A stretch of 64,000 bases of DNA from Tessaracoccus flavus (GCF_001997295.1 NZ_CP019605.1:3158891-3222890), one strand, 5' to 3'; shown: positions 47,379 to 56,217, counted from the first letter of the stretch. The notes: a model not told the origin generated them from the letters alone. A program made the numbers and translations.

Positions 47379-47825
47379 ATGGCTCGCACTTTCGATCCCT
47401 TCCGTGAGATGGATCGCCTGTTCTCCGACGTCTCGCGCAGCGCCGCAACGTCGCTGGATCTCTACCGCACCGGCGAGAAGTTCGTCGCCGAGATCGACCT
47501 GCCCGGCGTCGACCCGTCGAGCATCGACATCGACATCGAGGAGCGCACGCTCACCGTCCGGGCCGAGCGGAAGTCCCGCACTGATTCGGGCGAAGACACC
47601 AAGTGGCTGGTGCGCGAGCGCCCGAACGGCACGTTCGCTCGTCAGCTGAATCTGGGCTACGGCCTCGCCGTCGACAAGATCGAGGCGGAGTACTCCGACG
47701 GTGTGCTCACCCTGACCATCCCGGTCGCGGAGGAGGCTCGCCCACGCAAGGTCAGCGTCACCCACAAGGGCGGTCAGCACGAGATCACCGGCGAGGTGGC
47801 TCCGGACGACGAGTCAGGCGAGTAA
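47379..47825 (+). CDS. hsp20: Hsp20-family small heat shock protein
   Basis: A 148-residue sHSP starting MARTFDPFREMDRLF with the alpha-crystallin domain (KFVAEIDLPGVDPSSIDIDI, ERTLTVRAERK) and the conserved VLTLTIPVAEEARPRKV. It is an ATP-independent holdase in the cytoplasm. It has a GAGGAGG site and a HAIR operator upstream, so it is probably in the HspR heat-shock regulon. Confidence 0.95.
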   Translation: MARTFDPFREMDRLFSDVSRSAATSLDLYRTGEKFVAEIDLPGVDPSSIDIDIEERTLTVRAERKSRTDSGEDTKWLVRERPNGTFARQLNLGYGLAVDKIEAEYSDGVLTLTIPVAEEARPRKVSVTHKGGQHEITGEVAPDDESGE

Positions 47826-47836
47826 TCGCACCACCA

Positions 47837-47860
47837 ACGGCCCCGCTACGGCGGGGCCGT
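47837..47860 (+). terminator. Hairpin terminator of hsp20
   Basis: ACGGCCCCGC (47837-47846) pairs perfectly with GCGGGGCCGT (47851-47860) around TACG. It is followed by GTTCATG, 11 bp after the stop. Confidence 0.8.
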
Positions 47861-47867
47861 GTTCATG

Positions 47868-48136
47868 CGTTGATCCCTGAGCTTGTCGTCCGTTGATCCC
47901 TGAGCTTGTCGTCCGTTGATCCCTGAGCTTGTCGAAGGGTCACGGCCGGGACTGTGGTCGCCGCCCTCGTGGTCAGGGGCGGCGGCAGGCATCGGGGTCG
48001 TTACCCTTCGACAAGCTCAGGGACCGATTCGACAGGCTCAGGGACCGATTCGACAGGCTCAGGGACCGATTCGACAGGCTCAGGGACCGATTCGACAGGC
48101 TCAGGGACCGATTCGACAGACTCAGGGACCGGTCAG
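47868..48136. repeat. Element A with two expanded tandem arrays
   Basis: Three 23-bp units (GTTGATCCCTGAGCTTGTCG plus TCC) at 47870-47925 lead into an element A copy (47917-48035). Its far end, TCGACAAGCTCAGGGACCGA, is then amplified as about six 21-bp units (GACCGATTCGACAGGCTCAG plus G) to 48133. The arrays abut the stop of the S4 protein gene. Being 21 bp, the unit keeps every frame open, which creates false ORFs. Confidence 0.9.
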
Positions 48137-48505
48137 TCAGCGTCCGCGGAGGCGCTCGATGTCGCGACGCTCCCGCTTGGTCGGTCGGCCGGTCCCGCGG
48201 TCGCGGACGGCGACCCTGCCCACCATCTCCGGAATGGGCGGCCGCTTCTCCGGAGTGCGGTCGAGGTAGGCGGCCTGCGCGAGCGGGGCGCTGACGCGCT
48301 TGGCGAGCGTCGGGTCCAGCACCTCGACGAGCCGGTCCTCGTGCTCGGCTCTCCGCACGCGGATCACCTGGCCGGGGACGACCTCCTGGGACGCCTTGGC
48401 CAGTTTGTCGTCGACGCGGACGTGCCCTCCGCGGACGGCCGCCGTCGCCAGCGAACGCGTCTTGTACAGACGCACCGCCCACAACCACGCGTCGAGTCGA
48501 GCCAT
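48137..48505 (-). CDS. S4-domain RNA-binding protein (Hsp15/HslR-like)
   Basis: A 122-residue basic protein with an N-terminal S4 domain (MARLDAWLWAVRLYKTRSLA, then GGHVRVDDKLAKASQEV) and a charged C-terminus (RPTKRERRDIERLRGR). It matches ribosome-associated heat shock protein Hsp15. That protein binds stalled 50S subunits carrying nascent chains. It is a single gene convergent with hsp20. Confidence 0.88.
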   Translation of the reverse strand: MARLDAWLWAVRLYKTRSLATAAVRGGHVRVDDKLAKASQEVVPGQVIRVRRAEHEDRLVEVLDPTLAKRVSAPLAQAAYLDRTPEKRPPIPEMVGRVAVRDRGTGRPTKRERRDIERLRGR

Positions 48506-48550
48506 GGCCCGAGTCTATGCGCCTTATCGTCGCCGGGATTCGGTGCAGGG

Positions 48551-49564
48551 TCAGCCGGCGAACCCGTTGGGGTTGTTCGATTGCCAGCGGTAGGTGTCCG
48601 CGCACGCGTCGGCCACGGTCTTCTCGGCGCTCCAGCCGAGTTCGCGGTGCGCCTTGTCGACGTTGGCGTACGACGCAGCGACGTCGCCGGGTCGCCTGGC
48701 GACGACCTCGTACGGGATCTCCTTGCCGGAGGCCTCCTCGAAGGCCTTGACGATCTCGAGCACCGTGGATGGGTTGCCGGTGCCGAGGTTCCAGACGTGG
48801 TAGCCCGAGTTCCCCGTCAGGTACTCGAGCGCGGCGAGGTGACCGGCGGCCAGGTCGACGACGTGGATGTAGTCACGCGCGCCGGTGCCGTCGGCTGTGT
48901 TGTAGTCGTCGCCGAACACCATGAGCTTCTCGCGTCGCCCCGCCGCGACCTGCGCGACGAACGGGAGCAGGTTGTTCGGGATGCCCTTCGGGTCCTCGCC
49001 GATTCGGCCGGACTCGTCGGCCCCGATGGGGTTGAAGTAGCGCAGCACCGCGACGGCGAGCTTCGGGTCGGCGGCGGCCGCGTCTTCGAGGATCTGCTCG
49101 AGCATGTGCTTGGTTCGGCCGTACGGGTTGGTGGCGCCCGTCTGGGCGTCTTCGGTAAACGGGGGCTCGGACATCTCGCCGTAGACGGTGGCCGACGAGC
49201 TGAACACGATGCGGTGGCAGTCGTGCTTCGCCATGGTTTCGAGCAGGGCGATCGTGGAGCCGAGGTTCTCGCGGTAGTACGTCAGCGGGATCTCGGTGGA
49301 TTCGCCGACGGCCTTCCAGCCCGCGAAGTGGATGACGGCGTCGGGCTTGAAGTCGGCGAACGCCGCGCCGAGCTTCTCCTCATCGCGCACGTTGGCCTCG
49401 ACGAAGCTGGCCTCACGCCCGGCCAGGTCAGCCACGCGGCGGAGCGACTCTTCGGAGGAGTTGGACAGGTCGTCGACCACCAGGACGTCGTGTCCTTCTC
49501 GGAGGAGGGCCAAGGTGGTGTGGGAGCCGATGTAGCCGGCTCCGCCGGTGACGAGAACGCGCAT
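48551..49564 (-). CDS. galE: UDP-glucose 4-epimerase
   Basis: A 337-residue extended SDR: NAD-binding TGGAGYIGSHTTLAL, catalytic Ser/Thr in SSSATVYG, YGRTK (Tyr-x-x-x-Lys) and the GalE-type C-terminal GDVAASYANVDKAHRELGW. It interconverts UDP-glucose and UDP-galactose in the cytoplasm for galactose use and glycan precursors. It stands alone. Confidence 0.95.
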   Translation of the reverse strand: MRVLVTGGAGYIGSHTTLALLREGHDVLVVDDLSNSSEESLRRVADLAGREASFVEANVRDEEKLGAAFADFKPDAVIHFAGWKAVGESTEIPLTYYRENLGSTIALLETMAKHDCHRIVFSSSATVYGEMSEPPFTEDAQTGATNPYGRTKHMLEQILEDAAAADPKLAVAVLRYFNPIGADESGRIGEDPKGIPNNLLPFVAQVAAGRREKLMVFGDDYNTADGTGARDYIHVVDLAAGHLAALEYLTGNSGYHVWNLGTGNPSTVLEIVKAFEEASGKEIPYEVVARRPGDVAASYANVDKAHRELGWSAEKTVADACADTYRWQSNNPNGFAG

Positions 49565-49651
49565 GCAGGGTCCTTTCTCTGTGCACTGCTAACCCTAGTC
49601 CCGCGCGTCGGCGCCGCCATGCCCGGTGGCGGTGATGCGCACAGTGTCCGC

Positions 49652-50164
49652 TCAGGACGAGTGGGTCTCCCAGAGGTCCTCACCGTCGAAGGGCTGGCCC
49701 GGCAGTTTGCGCATGCCGAGATGCGCGGCGACCGCCTGGGACGGTGCGTTGCGGGGGTGGATGTACGCGCGGAAGGTGCGCACGCCGCCGTCGTCGAGCG
49801 CGCGGAGCATCATGCGCGACGCCTCCGTGGCGTATCCCAGGCCTTGGTGGCGGGTGCCGATGACCCAGGCGACGTCGGCGCTCTCACCCTTGACCGTCGC
49901 CTGGACGTAGCCGACGGCGACCCCCTCCGCGCGGACGATCCAATTCAGCCACAGGTCGGCCCACGGGGGAGGCGGACCGGCCGTCAGCCGTCGGTATCGC
50001 TCGCGGAGCTCATCGAGCGACGGCGGGGTCTCAAACCCGGTGTAGCGGTAGAGCCCCGGGTCGGCGAGAACGCCCACCATCTCGTCGGCGTCGTCGACCC
50101 GCAGCGGGTCCAAGCGCAGTCGATCGCTGCTCAGCGGCCCGAAGGGGAAGGGCTCAGGCCTCAC
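49652..50164 (-). CDS. GNAT acetyltransferase (RimJ/RimL-like)
   Basis: A 170-residue GNAT protein from GTG 50164 with RLRLDPLRVDDADEMVGVLA at the start, the acetyl-CoA loop RHQGLGYATEASRMMLRALD and a C-terminal NAPSQAVAAHLGMRK. The pattern fits the Acetyltransf_3 group, which acetylates ribosomal proteins or small amines. Its start overlaps the preceding gene's stop by 11 bp. Confidence 0.87.
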   Translation of the reverse strand: MRPEPFPFGPLSSDRLRLDPLRVDDADEMVGVLADPGLYRYTGFETPPSLDELRERYRRLTAGPPPPWADLWLNWIVRAEGVAVGYVQATVKGESADVAWVIGTRHQGLGYATEASRMMLRALDDGGVRTFRAYIHPRNAPSQAVAAHLGMRKLPGQPFDGEDLWETHSS

Positions 50165-50525
50165 CGTAGAGCGCGTCGAACCCGAGGTCGTCGGTCTTGA
50201 AGTGCAGCGCGATCCACTTGACGGTGCGCTGGTCGCCGCCGACGTAGTGGAGCTCGTACTTATCGACCTTCTGCTGCTCGGGGAGCGGGAAGTACTTGGC
50301 CAGCCCGCGCATCATTGCCGCGCGCAGGACGGTCTGCATGAGGTGGGGAGGGATGCGGGTGTCAATGCCGGTGGCACCCTCGGCGACTGCGCGGCGCGTG
50401 TAGGCGTGCGCGAATCGGAACAGCGCCTCATCGGGGATCGCCACGGATTCGTAGTACTCCACCAGCTGCTTGGCGTCGTTGAAGGCTGGCGGCCAGTACC
50501 AGGACGTGGTGTGGCTGTCGTTCAC
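50154..50525 (-). CDS. Conserved-looking hypothetical protein
   Basis: A 123-residue soluble protein (MNDSHTTSWYWPPAFNDAKQ ... HYVGGDQRTVKWIALHFKTD). There is no family I recognise. It has an AGGAG site and is translationally coupled to the acetyltransferase, so it is a real gene. The acetyltransferase may act on it or with it, but nothing in the sequence shows this. Confidence 0.65.
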   Translation of the reverse strand: MNDSHTTSWYWPPAFNDAKQLVEYYESVAIPDEALFRFAHAYTRRAVAEGATGIDTRIPPHLMQTVLRAAMMRGLAKYFPLPEQQKVDKYELHYVGGDQRTVKWIALHFKTDDLGFDALYGEA

Positions 50526-50657
50526 GTGGCAGCTCCTCTCGGCTACCGGCGACGTCCGCCGGGTTCAGCACCAAAGCTAGCGCAGCGTTCGAAGGGCCGA
50601 CGACCCGGGCGGCGTCTCTCCGCATCCAGTCGATCACTGGGGCTGAGCGTGGGCAGG

Positions 50658-52403
50658 TCAGGGCTGTGCGATTTCCGGCGGGATGCCAGACGGCGTCTCG
50701 CCGAACTCAGCCCGGTGCCAGGCCGCGTAGGCGCGCACGGCGGTCGGGAGTGTCGCGAAGATGCGGTCATCCCCGACCCTCGCGACGAAGCCCGCCGCCG
50801 CCAGCTGGTCGTGCAGGTCCTGCTTCACGCGGGCCATCGCAAACGTGATCCCCCGGGCTTCCAGGCTCTCGCGAAGCAGCTCGAGAGTGTCGACGGCGGT
50901 GAGATCGACCTCCACGTTCGCCTCAGCGTTGAGCAGGAACCAGTAGACCGGTTGCTCGGCGGCGTCCACGGCACCCGTCGCCCTGGTGAGGAAGTTCTCC
51001 GCGTTGGCGAAGAACAGCGGCGAGTCGTAGCGGTACACAACGAGCCCCTGCACCGTCGTCGCCTCCGGATAGTCCTCGACGTCATGCATGCCGGCCACCC
51101 CCGGCGGGTAGCCGAGGATGCCGTCGTGTGGGTGAGCCATGCGTCGGATGAGGTCGAAGATGGACAGTGCGATCGCGATCCCGATGCCCACCAGCACGCC
51201 GAAGACGATGACCGAGGCGGCGGTGATGATCGTGAGCGCCAGCTCGCTCCACCGGAAGCGGGCGATCCGGCGAATCTCCGCGACGTCGATCAGTCGGGTG
51301 GCCGCGTAGATGACGAGCGCGCCCAGCGCCGCGGTCGGGAAGGTGGCCAGCACCGGTCCGGCGAACAGCAGGACGACGACCACGCAGCCGAGCGCCACCA
51401 GTGAGTGGAGTTGGGTCCGCGACCCCGTCGCATCGCCCAGCACCGTGCGCGACCCGCTGGAGGAGACAGGGAAACCCTGGGTGAGCCCGGCGCCGATGTT
51501 GATGGCCCCGAGCGCGAGGAGCTCCTGGGTGGCGTCGATGGATTCGCGCCGCTTGGCCGCGAACGCGCGACCGGTGAGCACGTTGTCGGAGTAGCCGACC
51601 ACCGCGATGCCGATCGCGTACGGGAGGAGCTGCCAGATCTCGAGGTCGCCGAGGCTCGGAAGACGCGGCGCGGGGAGCCCCGACGGGACGTTGCCGATGG
51701 TCTCCAGGCCGTAGCTCTGCAGCCCGAACACCGCGACGACGGCGGCGGCGAGCAGCAGGACGATGAGCGGGCCGGGCAACCTCGGGGCGAGGCGGTGCAT
51801 GGCGTAGAGCAGCACCAGCACGACGGCGGTGACGAGCACCGTGGGCAGGTGTGACGCGGCGGCCTGGGCGAGGAGCGAGCGCGTCTGGTCGACGGGGGAG
51901 TCGCCGTCGATCTCCAGCTTGGTCACCTTGCCGAACTGGCTGGTGATCATGAGCACGGCGATGCCCACGAGGTAGCCGATGAGGACCGGACGCGACAGGA
52001 GCGCGGCGAGGAAGCCGAGCCGCAACGCCCAGCCGGCGAGGCAGACCAGCCCGACGGCGATGGCGAGCACCGCGGCGACGTCGGCATAGCGATCCTGGCC
52101 GGCCACGCCGACGAGCGCGCCGATCCCCGCGGCGGTCATGAGCGCCGTCGTCGATTCGGGGCCGACGGACAGTTGCCTCGACGCGCCCAGGATCGCGTAC
52201 AGGAGGAGGGGGAGGAGGATTGCCCACAGCCCGACGACGGCCGGTAGGCGAGCGATGGCCGCGTAAGCCATGACCTGTGGCACGAGGTAGGCGGCGACGG
52301 TGACTCCCGCCAGCAGGTCCCCCCGCAGCCAGGACTTGTCGTAGCGCCTGGCCACGGCGACGCCGGGGAGGTATCGCTCCCACCCACGCGGCTGGCCGTC
52401 CAT
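50658..52403 (-). CDS. SulP-family anion transporter with STAS domain
   Basis: A 581-residue SLC26/SulP protein. It has an N-terminal membrane domain of about 12-14 helices (VTVAAYLVPQVMAYAAIARL, PVSSSGSRTVLGDATGSRTQ) and a C-terminal STAS domain (LVVYRYDSPLFFANAENF, VDLTAVDTLELLRESLEARG) at about residues 430-550. It imports sulfate, bicarbonate or another anion in symport with Na+ or H+. The sulfur genes at 59-64 kb make sulfate attractive, but they are not adjacent. Confidence 0.9.
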   Translation of the reverse strand: MDGQPRGWERYLPGVAVARRYDKSWLRGDLLAGVTVAAYLVPQVMAYAAIARLPAVVGLWAILLPLLLYAILGASRQLSVGPESTTALMTAAGIGALVGVAGQDRYADVAAVLAIAVGLVCLAGWALRLGFLAALLSRPVLIGYLVGIAVLMITSQFGKVTKLEIDGDSPVDQTRSLLAQAAASHLPTVLVTAVVLVLLYAMHRLAPRLPGPLIVLLLAAAVVAVFGLQSYGLETIGNVPSGLPAPRLPSLGDLEIWQLLPYAIGIAVVGYSDNVLTGRAFAAKRRESIDATQELLALGAINIGAGLTQGFPVSSSGSRTVLGDATGSRTQLHSLVALGCVVVVLLFAGPVLATFPTAALGALVIYAATRLIDVAEIRRIARFRWSELALTIITAASVIVFGVLVGIGIAIALSIFDLIRRMAHPHDGILGYPPGVAGMHDVEDYPEATTVQGLVVYRYDSPLFFANAENFLTRATGAVDAAEQPVYWFLLNAEANVEVDLTAVDTLELLRESLEARGITFAMARVKQDLHDQLAAAGFVARVGDDRIFATLPTAVRAYAAWHRAEFGETPSGIPPEIAQP

Positions 52404-52443
52404 GGCCCGAACCTACTCGCCGCCGTCGGCCCCGGGGCCTGTT

Positions 52444-52580
52444 CCCTGAGCTTGTCGAAGGGTTACGGCCCCGGCTGTGGTCGCCGCCCTTGTGGTCGAG
52501 GGCGGCGGTAGGTGGCAGGCCGTCACCCTTCGACGGGCGGGCTGCTCGCTGCGCGAGCTGGCCCCTGCTCAGGGATCAGG
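52444..52580. repeat. Dispersed element A upstream of SulP
   Basis: Opens CCCTGAGCTTGTCGAAGGGT at 52444, contains GTGGTCGCCGCCCTTGTGGT with GGGCGGCGG, and ends CCCTGCTCAGGGA at 52576. It lies between the SulP start and the stop of the next minus-strand gene. Confidence 0.78.
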
Positions 52581-52581
52581 G

Positions 52582-53193
52582 TCAGCGGCCGCGGCCCGTG
52601 GCCTTGGCGCGGTAGGCCTTGACCTCTTCAGCGAGCTTGTCGGCCGGCTTGTTGAGGGTCAGCAACGGAAAGATGAGGTGGTAGCCGTCGGAGCGAGCGG
52701 CTGTCCAGTTCAGCGCCGCCGCCAGATCGCGCTTCCGGATCGAGTCGAGGTCACCGCTCTTGTCCCCGTCCGTGGCAGGTGCGGACCGGCCTACCCTCTG
52801 CCCGAACTTGGCGGTGCGCAGCGCGGCCCGCTGCTGCTCGGGGGTGAGGGTGCCTACGTACGCGGCGACGTTGCGTACCTCGACGCCGAGCGCCTGGACC
52901 CCTCCGGCCACCTTGGTCTGCCCGATGCGCCCGACGTGGCTCCACGGCACGAAGCCGCCCGCGCCGACGTCGATGCCGCGGGGTGTCAGGGTGAACGTCG
53001 TGCTTGAGCGCAGCGCCTTCGACAGGTAGTACCCACCGCCACCGCCGAAGGTCACGATGGCGGCGATCCCCAGCGCGATGTCGAACAATCCGCCGCTGAG
53101 GATGAGCAGCACCCCGCCGATCGTGAACGCCACGCAGACCAGCAGCACGATGACCGTGCGCCCCATCGACGGCTTGATGACGACGTCCTCCAT
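52582..53193 (-). CDS. Membrane protein of unknown function, PH-like cytosolic domain
   Basis: A 203-residue protein with two N-terminal helices (TVIVLLVCVAFTIGGVLLIL; FDIALGIAAIVTFGGGGGYY) and a beta-rich domain (FTLTPRGIDVGAGGFVPWSH, VGVEVRN) resembling bacterial PH-like/STM3941 proteins. A positively charged C-terminus follows. No enzymatic motif is seen. It is monocistronic. Confidence 0.65.
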   Translation of the reverse strand: MEDVVIKPSMGRTVIVLLVCVAFTIGGVLLILSGGLFDIALGIAAIVTFGGGGGYYLSKALRSSTTFTLTPRGIDVGAGGFVPWSHVGRIGQTKVAGGVQALGVEVRNVAAYVGTLTPEQQRAALRTAKFGQRVGRSAPATDGDKSGDLDSIRKRDLAAALNWTAARSDGYHLIFPLLTLNKPADKLAEEVKAYRAKATGRGR

Positions 53194-53273
53194 GCGGCAC
53201 CTCCTGGCTGATGGTGACGAGCGTAGCGGCTGGCGCCGCTGCGCCCGCGCCAGTACGTAGGAGAGCCGGAGCG

Positions 53274-53951
53274 TCAGGCAGGTAGCACGAAGAAGTACAT
53301 CAGCAAGTAGTGCAGCATCGCTGCCAACCCCACCAGGATGTGCCAGAGCTCATGGAAGCCGAACTTCCCGGGCCACGGGTTCGGCCGCTCGATCACGTAG
53401 ATGACGAAGCCTGCGCTGTACACCAGACCGCCCGCGGCCAGGAGGACGAGTGCCATCGGCGGGAGCGAGACATCCCCGCCTAGAAGGGCGATGGTCATCC
53501 AGCCGAGCGTGATGTAGAGGGTATTGGTGACGTACTTCGGGAGTCGTCGCCAGACGGAGCGCAGCACTATCCCGAGGATCGCAACGGCCCACACGGCGCC
53601 GAACACGGCCCAGCCGTACACAGTGCGGACGAGCACCAGCACGAGCGGAGTGACGGTGCCTGCGATGACGAGGAAGACTGATGCGTAGTCCAGCGTCCGC
53701 AGCGCTTCGTTCACCCGTGGACCGCGATCAAGACCGTGATGGAGCGTGCTCGCGGCGAAGAGCGTCATCAGCGCCAGCCCGTAGACGCTGAACCCGACGA
53801 TCTTCCAGGGATCGCCCTGCGCAACGGACTGGGAGACGAGCAGGACCGCTCCCAGGACGGAGAAGCAGAAGGCGACCAGGTGCGAAAGAGTGTTGAACCG
53901 CTCGTCGGTCACGTGGACGCTGCCGTCCCTGCTTCTCATGGTGCTGCTCAC
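53274..53951 (-). CDS. Hemolysin III family protein (YqfA/PAQR type)
   Basis: A 225-residue seven-helix membrane protein with the family motifs ERFNTLSHLVAFCFSVLG, STLHHGLDRG and the C-terminal FGFHELWHILVGLAAMLHYL, whose His residues (HxxxH with the first His) form the metal-binding site of PAQR proteins. The 'hemolysin' name is historical; bacterial members are linked to membrane lipid or zinc homeostasis. The start is GTG 53951, or ATG 53939. Confidence 0.9.
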   Translation of the reverse strand: MSSTMRSRDGSVHVTDERFNTLSHLVAFCFSVLGAVLLVSQSVAQGDPWKIVGFSVYGLALMTLFAASTLHHGLDRGPRVNEALRTLDYASVFLVIAGTVTPLVLVLVRTVYGWAVFGAVWAVAILGIVLRSVWRRLPKYVTNTLYITLGWMTIALLGGDVSLPPMALVLLAAGGLVYSAGFVIYVIERPNPWPGKFGFHELWHILVGLAAMLHYLLMYFFVLPA

Positions 53952-54006
53952 AGGTCGCCTTCCGCCGTCTGGCCGTGCGTGAGGGAGGCCCCGTCCCAGG
54001 CGCAGT

Positions 54007-54086
54007 TTACTCCGGGCGTGGGGTGGCCCCAGCCGGCCAGTGGAGCTTACTCCGGGCGTGGGGTGGCCCCAGCCGGCCAGTGGAGC
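54007..54086. repeat. Two direct 40-bp copies
   Basis: TTACTCCGGGCGTGGGGTGG followed by CCCCAGCCGGCCAGTGGAGC occurs twice in tandem (offset exactly 40 bp), just beyond the stop of the next membrane protein gene. It is a recent tandem duplication. Confidence 0.9.
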
Positions 54087-54090
54087 GTGA

Positions 54091-54603
54091 TCAGCTCGGC
54101 TGCGCCACGGAGACGCGGCGTCGCTGAGGGACGGCGCAGGCGATGCTGCCCGAGAGGCGGAAGACCAGACCGACGGCCAGCAGGATCAGGGACAGGGCCG
54201 CGAGCCAGGGCTGGAGCGGCCCGAAGTAGGTCAGTGCACCCGTGTAGCCGAGGGCGAGCAGGGCGATCTTGTTGCAGACCGGGCATCCGATCGCGAACCA
54301 CGCCCCGAAGGCGCCCACGGTGCCCCAGACGGAGAGTTTCTCGTCCTCTGCGTCCGCGGTCGCCTTCGGTCCGCTGCGCAAGTACGTGGCGATGAGCATG
54401 CCGGACAGGACCGAGGTGACGATCCAGGCCGGGTAGCTCCACGCGGTGGGCGGGATCTCGCGGCCGAAGATTGGGTTCGGGATCAACACCGTGACCACGC
54501 CCAGGGCCAGCCCTACGACGAGGGTGGCCACGGCGGCGCCCGCCCATCGCCTGGCGGACCAGGACCGCAGGGCCTGCAGGGAGAGGTTCAGATGGCGACG
54601 CAT
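54091..54603 (-). CDS. Four-helix membrane protein with CPVCNK motif
   Basis: A 170-residue protein from ATG 54603. Four hydrophobic helices are separated by short loops. A conserved-looking GCPVCNKIALLALGYTGALT (residues about 103-122) places a CxxC at the membrane edge, as in heavy-metal or thiol membrane proteins. No family function is known to me. A CsoR-like palindrome lies 27 bp upstream, hinting at copper or persulfide control. Confidence 0.65.
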   Translation of the reverse strand: MRRHLNLSLQALRSWSARRWAGAAVATLVVGLALGVVTVLIPNPIFGREIPPTAWSYPAWIVTSVLSGMLIATYLRSGPKATADAEDEKLSVWGTVGAFGAWFAIGCPVCNKIALLALGYTGALTYFGPLQPWLAALSLILLAVGLVFRLSGSIACAVPQRRRVSVAQPS

Positions 54604-54629
54604 TCGACCAGTCTGCCACACGCGGCCCA

Positions 54630-54645
54630 ATACCCCCAGTGGTAT
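54630..54645 (-). promoter_or_regulatory. CsoR/CstR-like operator before the CPVCNK gene
   Basis: ATACCCCCAGTGGTAT has ATACC/GGTAT arms around a 6-bp GC centre, the general form of CsoR-family operators. It lies just upstream of the minus-strand membrane protein and upstream of the plus-strand sugar importer. Confidence 0.45.
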
Positions 54646-54826
54646 CCGTCAAGGCGTGCAAGTTTGCTCGTTCAAATCGTTGCCGAATTGTGACCTTTCT
54701 AACGTGCCAATTCGCCGCGAGGACCGTTAGTGTCGCCATCGACGTGGTCAGCGGTGACGCTGACGACGTCTCCCCGCGGTCCTCGAGAGGGCGGGCCGCA
54801 ACGTTACCTAGGAGGGTACGAACCCC

Positions 54827-56170
54827 ATGAAGAACCTGAAGCGCTCCATCGCGCTCCTTGCGGTCGCGGCACTGTCCGTCGGCGCGCTGGCCGCTTGCGG
54901 CGATGACGAAGGCGCCAGCGGCGACGCTGAGGGCTCGGTCTACTTCCTCAACTGGAAGCCCGAGTCGGAGGCGACCTACGGCGAGATCGCCGAGAAGTAC
55001 ACCGAAGAGACCGGCGTCGAGGTCAAGGTGGTCACCGCCGCGTCCGGCACGTACGAGCAGACCCTGCAGGCCGAGATGACGAAGTCGGACGCCCCGACCC
55101 TGTTCCAGATCAACGGCCCCGTCGGCCTCGTCAGCTGGCAGGAGTACGCCGCTGATCTCGGCGAGACCGACTTCGCGAAGGACCTGAGCGATCCCGGCCT
55201 CGCGCTCACCGGCGAGGACGGCACCGTGTACGGCGTGCCGCTGGCCGTCGAGGGCTTCGGCATCATCTACAACGACGCGATCATGCGCGATTACTTCGAG
55301 ATGGACGGCGCCAAGGCCGCCTCGATGGACGAGATCAACAACTTCGACAAGCTCAAGGAAGTCACCGACGACATGCAGGCCCGCAAGGCCGACCTCGGCA
55401 TCGACGGCGTGTTCGCGTCGACGTCGCTGGCTACCGGTGAGGCCTGGCGTTGGCAGACGCACCTGTTCAACACCCCGCTGTACCACGAGTACCAGGAGAA
55501 GGGGATCACCGACGCCGAGGAGATCGAGTTCACCTACAGCAACGAGTTCAAGAACATCTTTGACCTCTACCTGACCAACTCAACCGTCGAGAAGACGCTC
55601 GCACCGTCCAAGACCGTGACCGACTCCATGGCCGAGTTCGCCACGGGCAAGGCTGCCATGGTGCAGAACGGCAACTGGGCCTGGAGCCAGATCAAGGACA
55701 TCGAGGGCAACGCAGTGGCTGAGGAAGACATCAAGTTCCTCCCCATCTACTCGGGCGTCGAGGGTGAAGAAGACCTGGGCATCAACGTCGGCACTGAGGC
55801 CTTCATGGCCGTCAACAGCCAGGCCACCGAGGCCGACCAGCAGGCCACCATCGACTTCGTCAACTGGCTGTTCACCGACGAAGAGGGCATGAACTACGTG
55901 ACCGAGGATCTCGGCTTCATCGCTCCGTTCAAGTCCTTCGGCGATCGCACGCCGGCCGACCCGCTGGCCAAGGAGATCAACCGCTACATCAGCGACGATT
56001 CCCTGACCGCCGTGCCCTGGGTGTTCACCACGATGCCCTCGGCCAAGTTCAAGGACGACTTCGCCCAGCTCCTCGCCCAGTACGCCTCCGGCAACCTGGA
56101 GTGGGCTGAGGTCGAGGAAGCGGTCGTCGCCAACTGGGCCACCGAGAAGGCTGCCGTCGGCGGCAACTGA
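54827..56170 (+). CDS. Sugar ABC transporter substrate-binding lipoprotein
   Basis: A 447-residue lipoprotein: signal peptide RSIALLAVAALSVGALAACG with lipobox LAAC, then an SBP_bac_1 fold (YFLNWKPESEATYGEIAEKY, TLFQINGPVGLVSWQEY, GKAAMVQNGNWAWSQ). It is held outside the membrane and binds a mono- or oligosaccharide for the MalFG-like permeases downstream. Asp/Glu-rich composition is normal for the family. It has an AGGAGG site. Confidence 0.93.
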   Translation: MKNLKRSIALLAVAALSVGALAACGDDEGASGDAEGSVYFLNWKPESEATYGEIAEKYTEETGVEVKVVTAASGTYEQTLQAEMTKSDAPTLFQINGPVGLVSWQEYAADLGETDFAKDLSDPGLALTGEDGTVYGVPLAVEGFGIIYNDAIMRDYFEMDGAKAASMDEINNFDKLKEVTDDMQARKADLGIDGVFASTSLATGEAWRWQTHLFNTPLYHEYQEKGITDAEEIEFTYSNEFKNIFDLYLTNSTVEKTLAPSKTVTDSMAEFATGKAAMVQNGNWAWSQIKDIEGNAVAEEDIKFLPIYSGVEGEEDLGINVGTEAFMAVNSQATEADQQATIDFVNWLFTDEEGMNYVTEDLGFIAPFKSFGDRTPADPLAKEINRYISDDSLTAVPWVFTTMPSAKFKDDFAQLLAQYASGNLEWAEVEEAVVANWATEKAAVGGN

Positions 56171-56184
56171 CCGTCGGCTAACAT

Positions 56185-56217
56185 CTGGGGCGGGCCACGC
56201 ACAGTGGCCCGCCCCAG
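56185..56217 (+). terminator. Very stable hairpin between binding protein and permease genes
   Basis: CTGGGGCGGGCCAC (56185-56198) pairs perfectly with GTGGCCCGCCCCAG (56204-56217) around GCACA. No T-tract follows, so it likely protects the upstream message and limits permease expression. Confidence 0.8.

Noticed and set aside
48005..48133. Long open frames rich in DRFDRLR or LSLSNRS through the 21-bp array
   Set aside because: A 21-bp period keeps all frames open automatically; no start site or homology, and one overlaps the S4 protein gene antisense.
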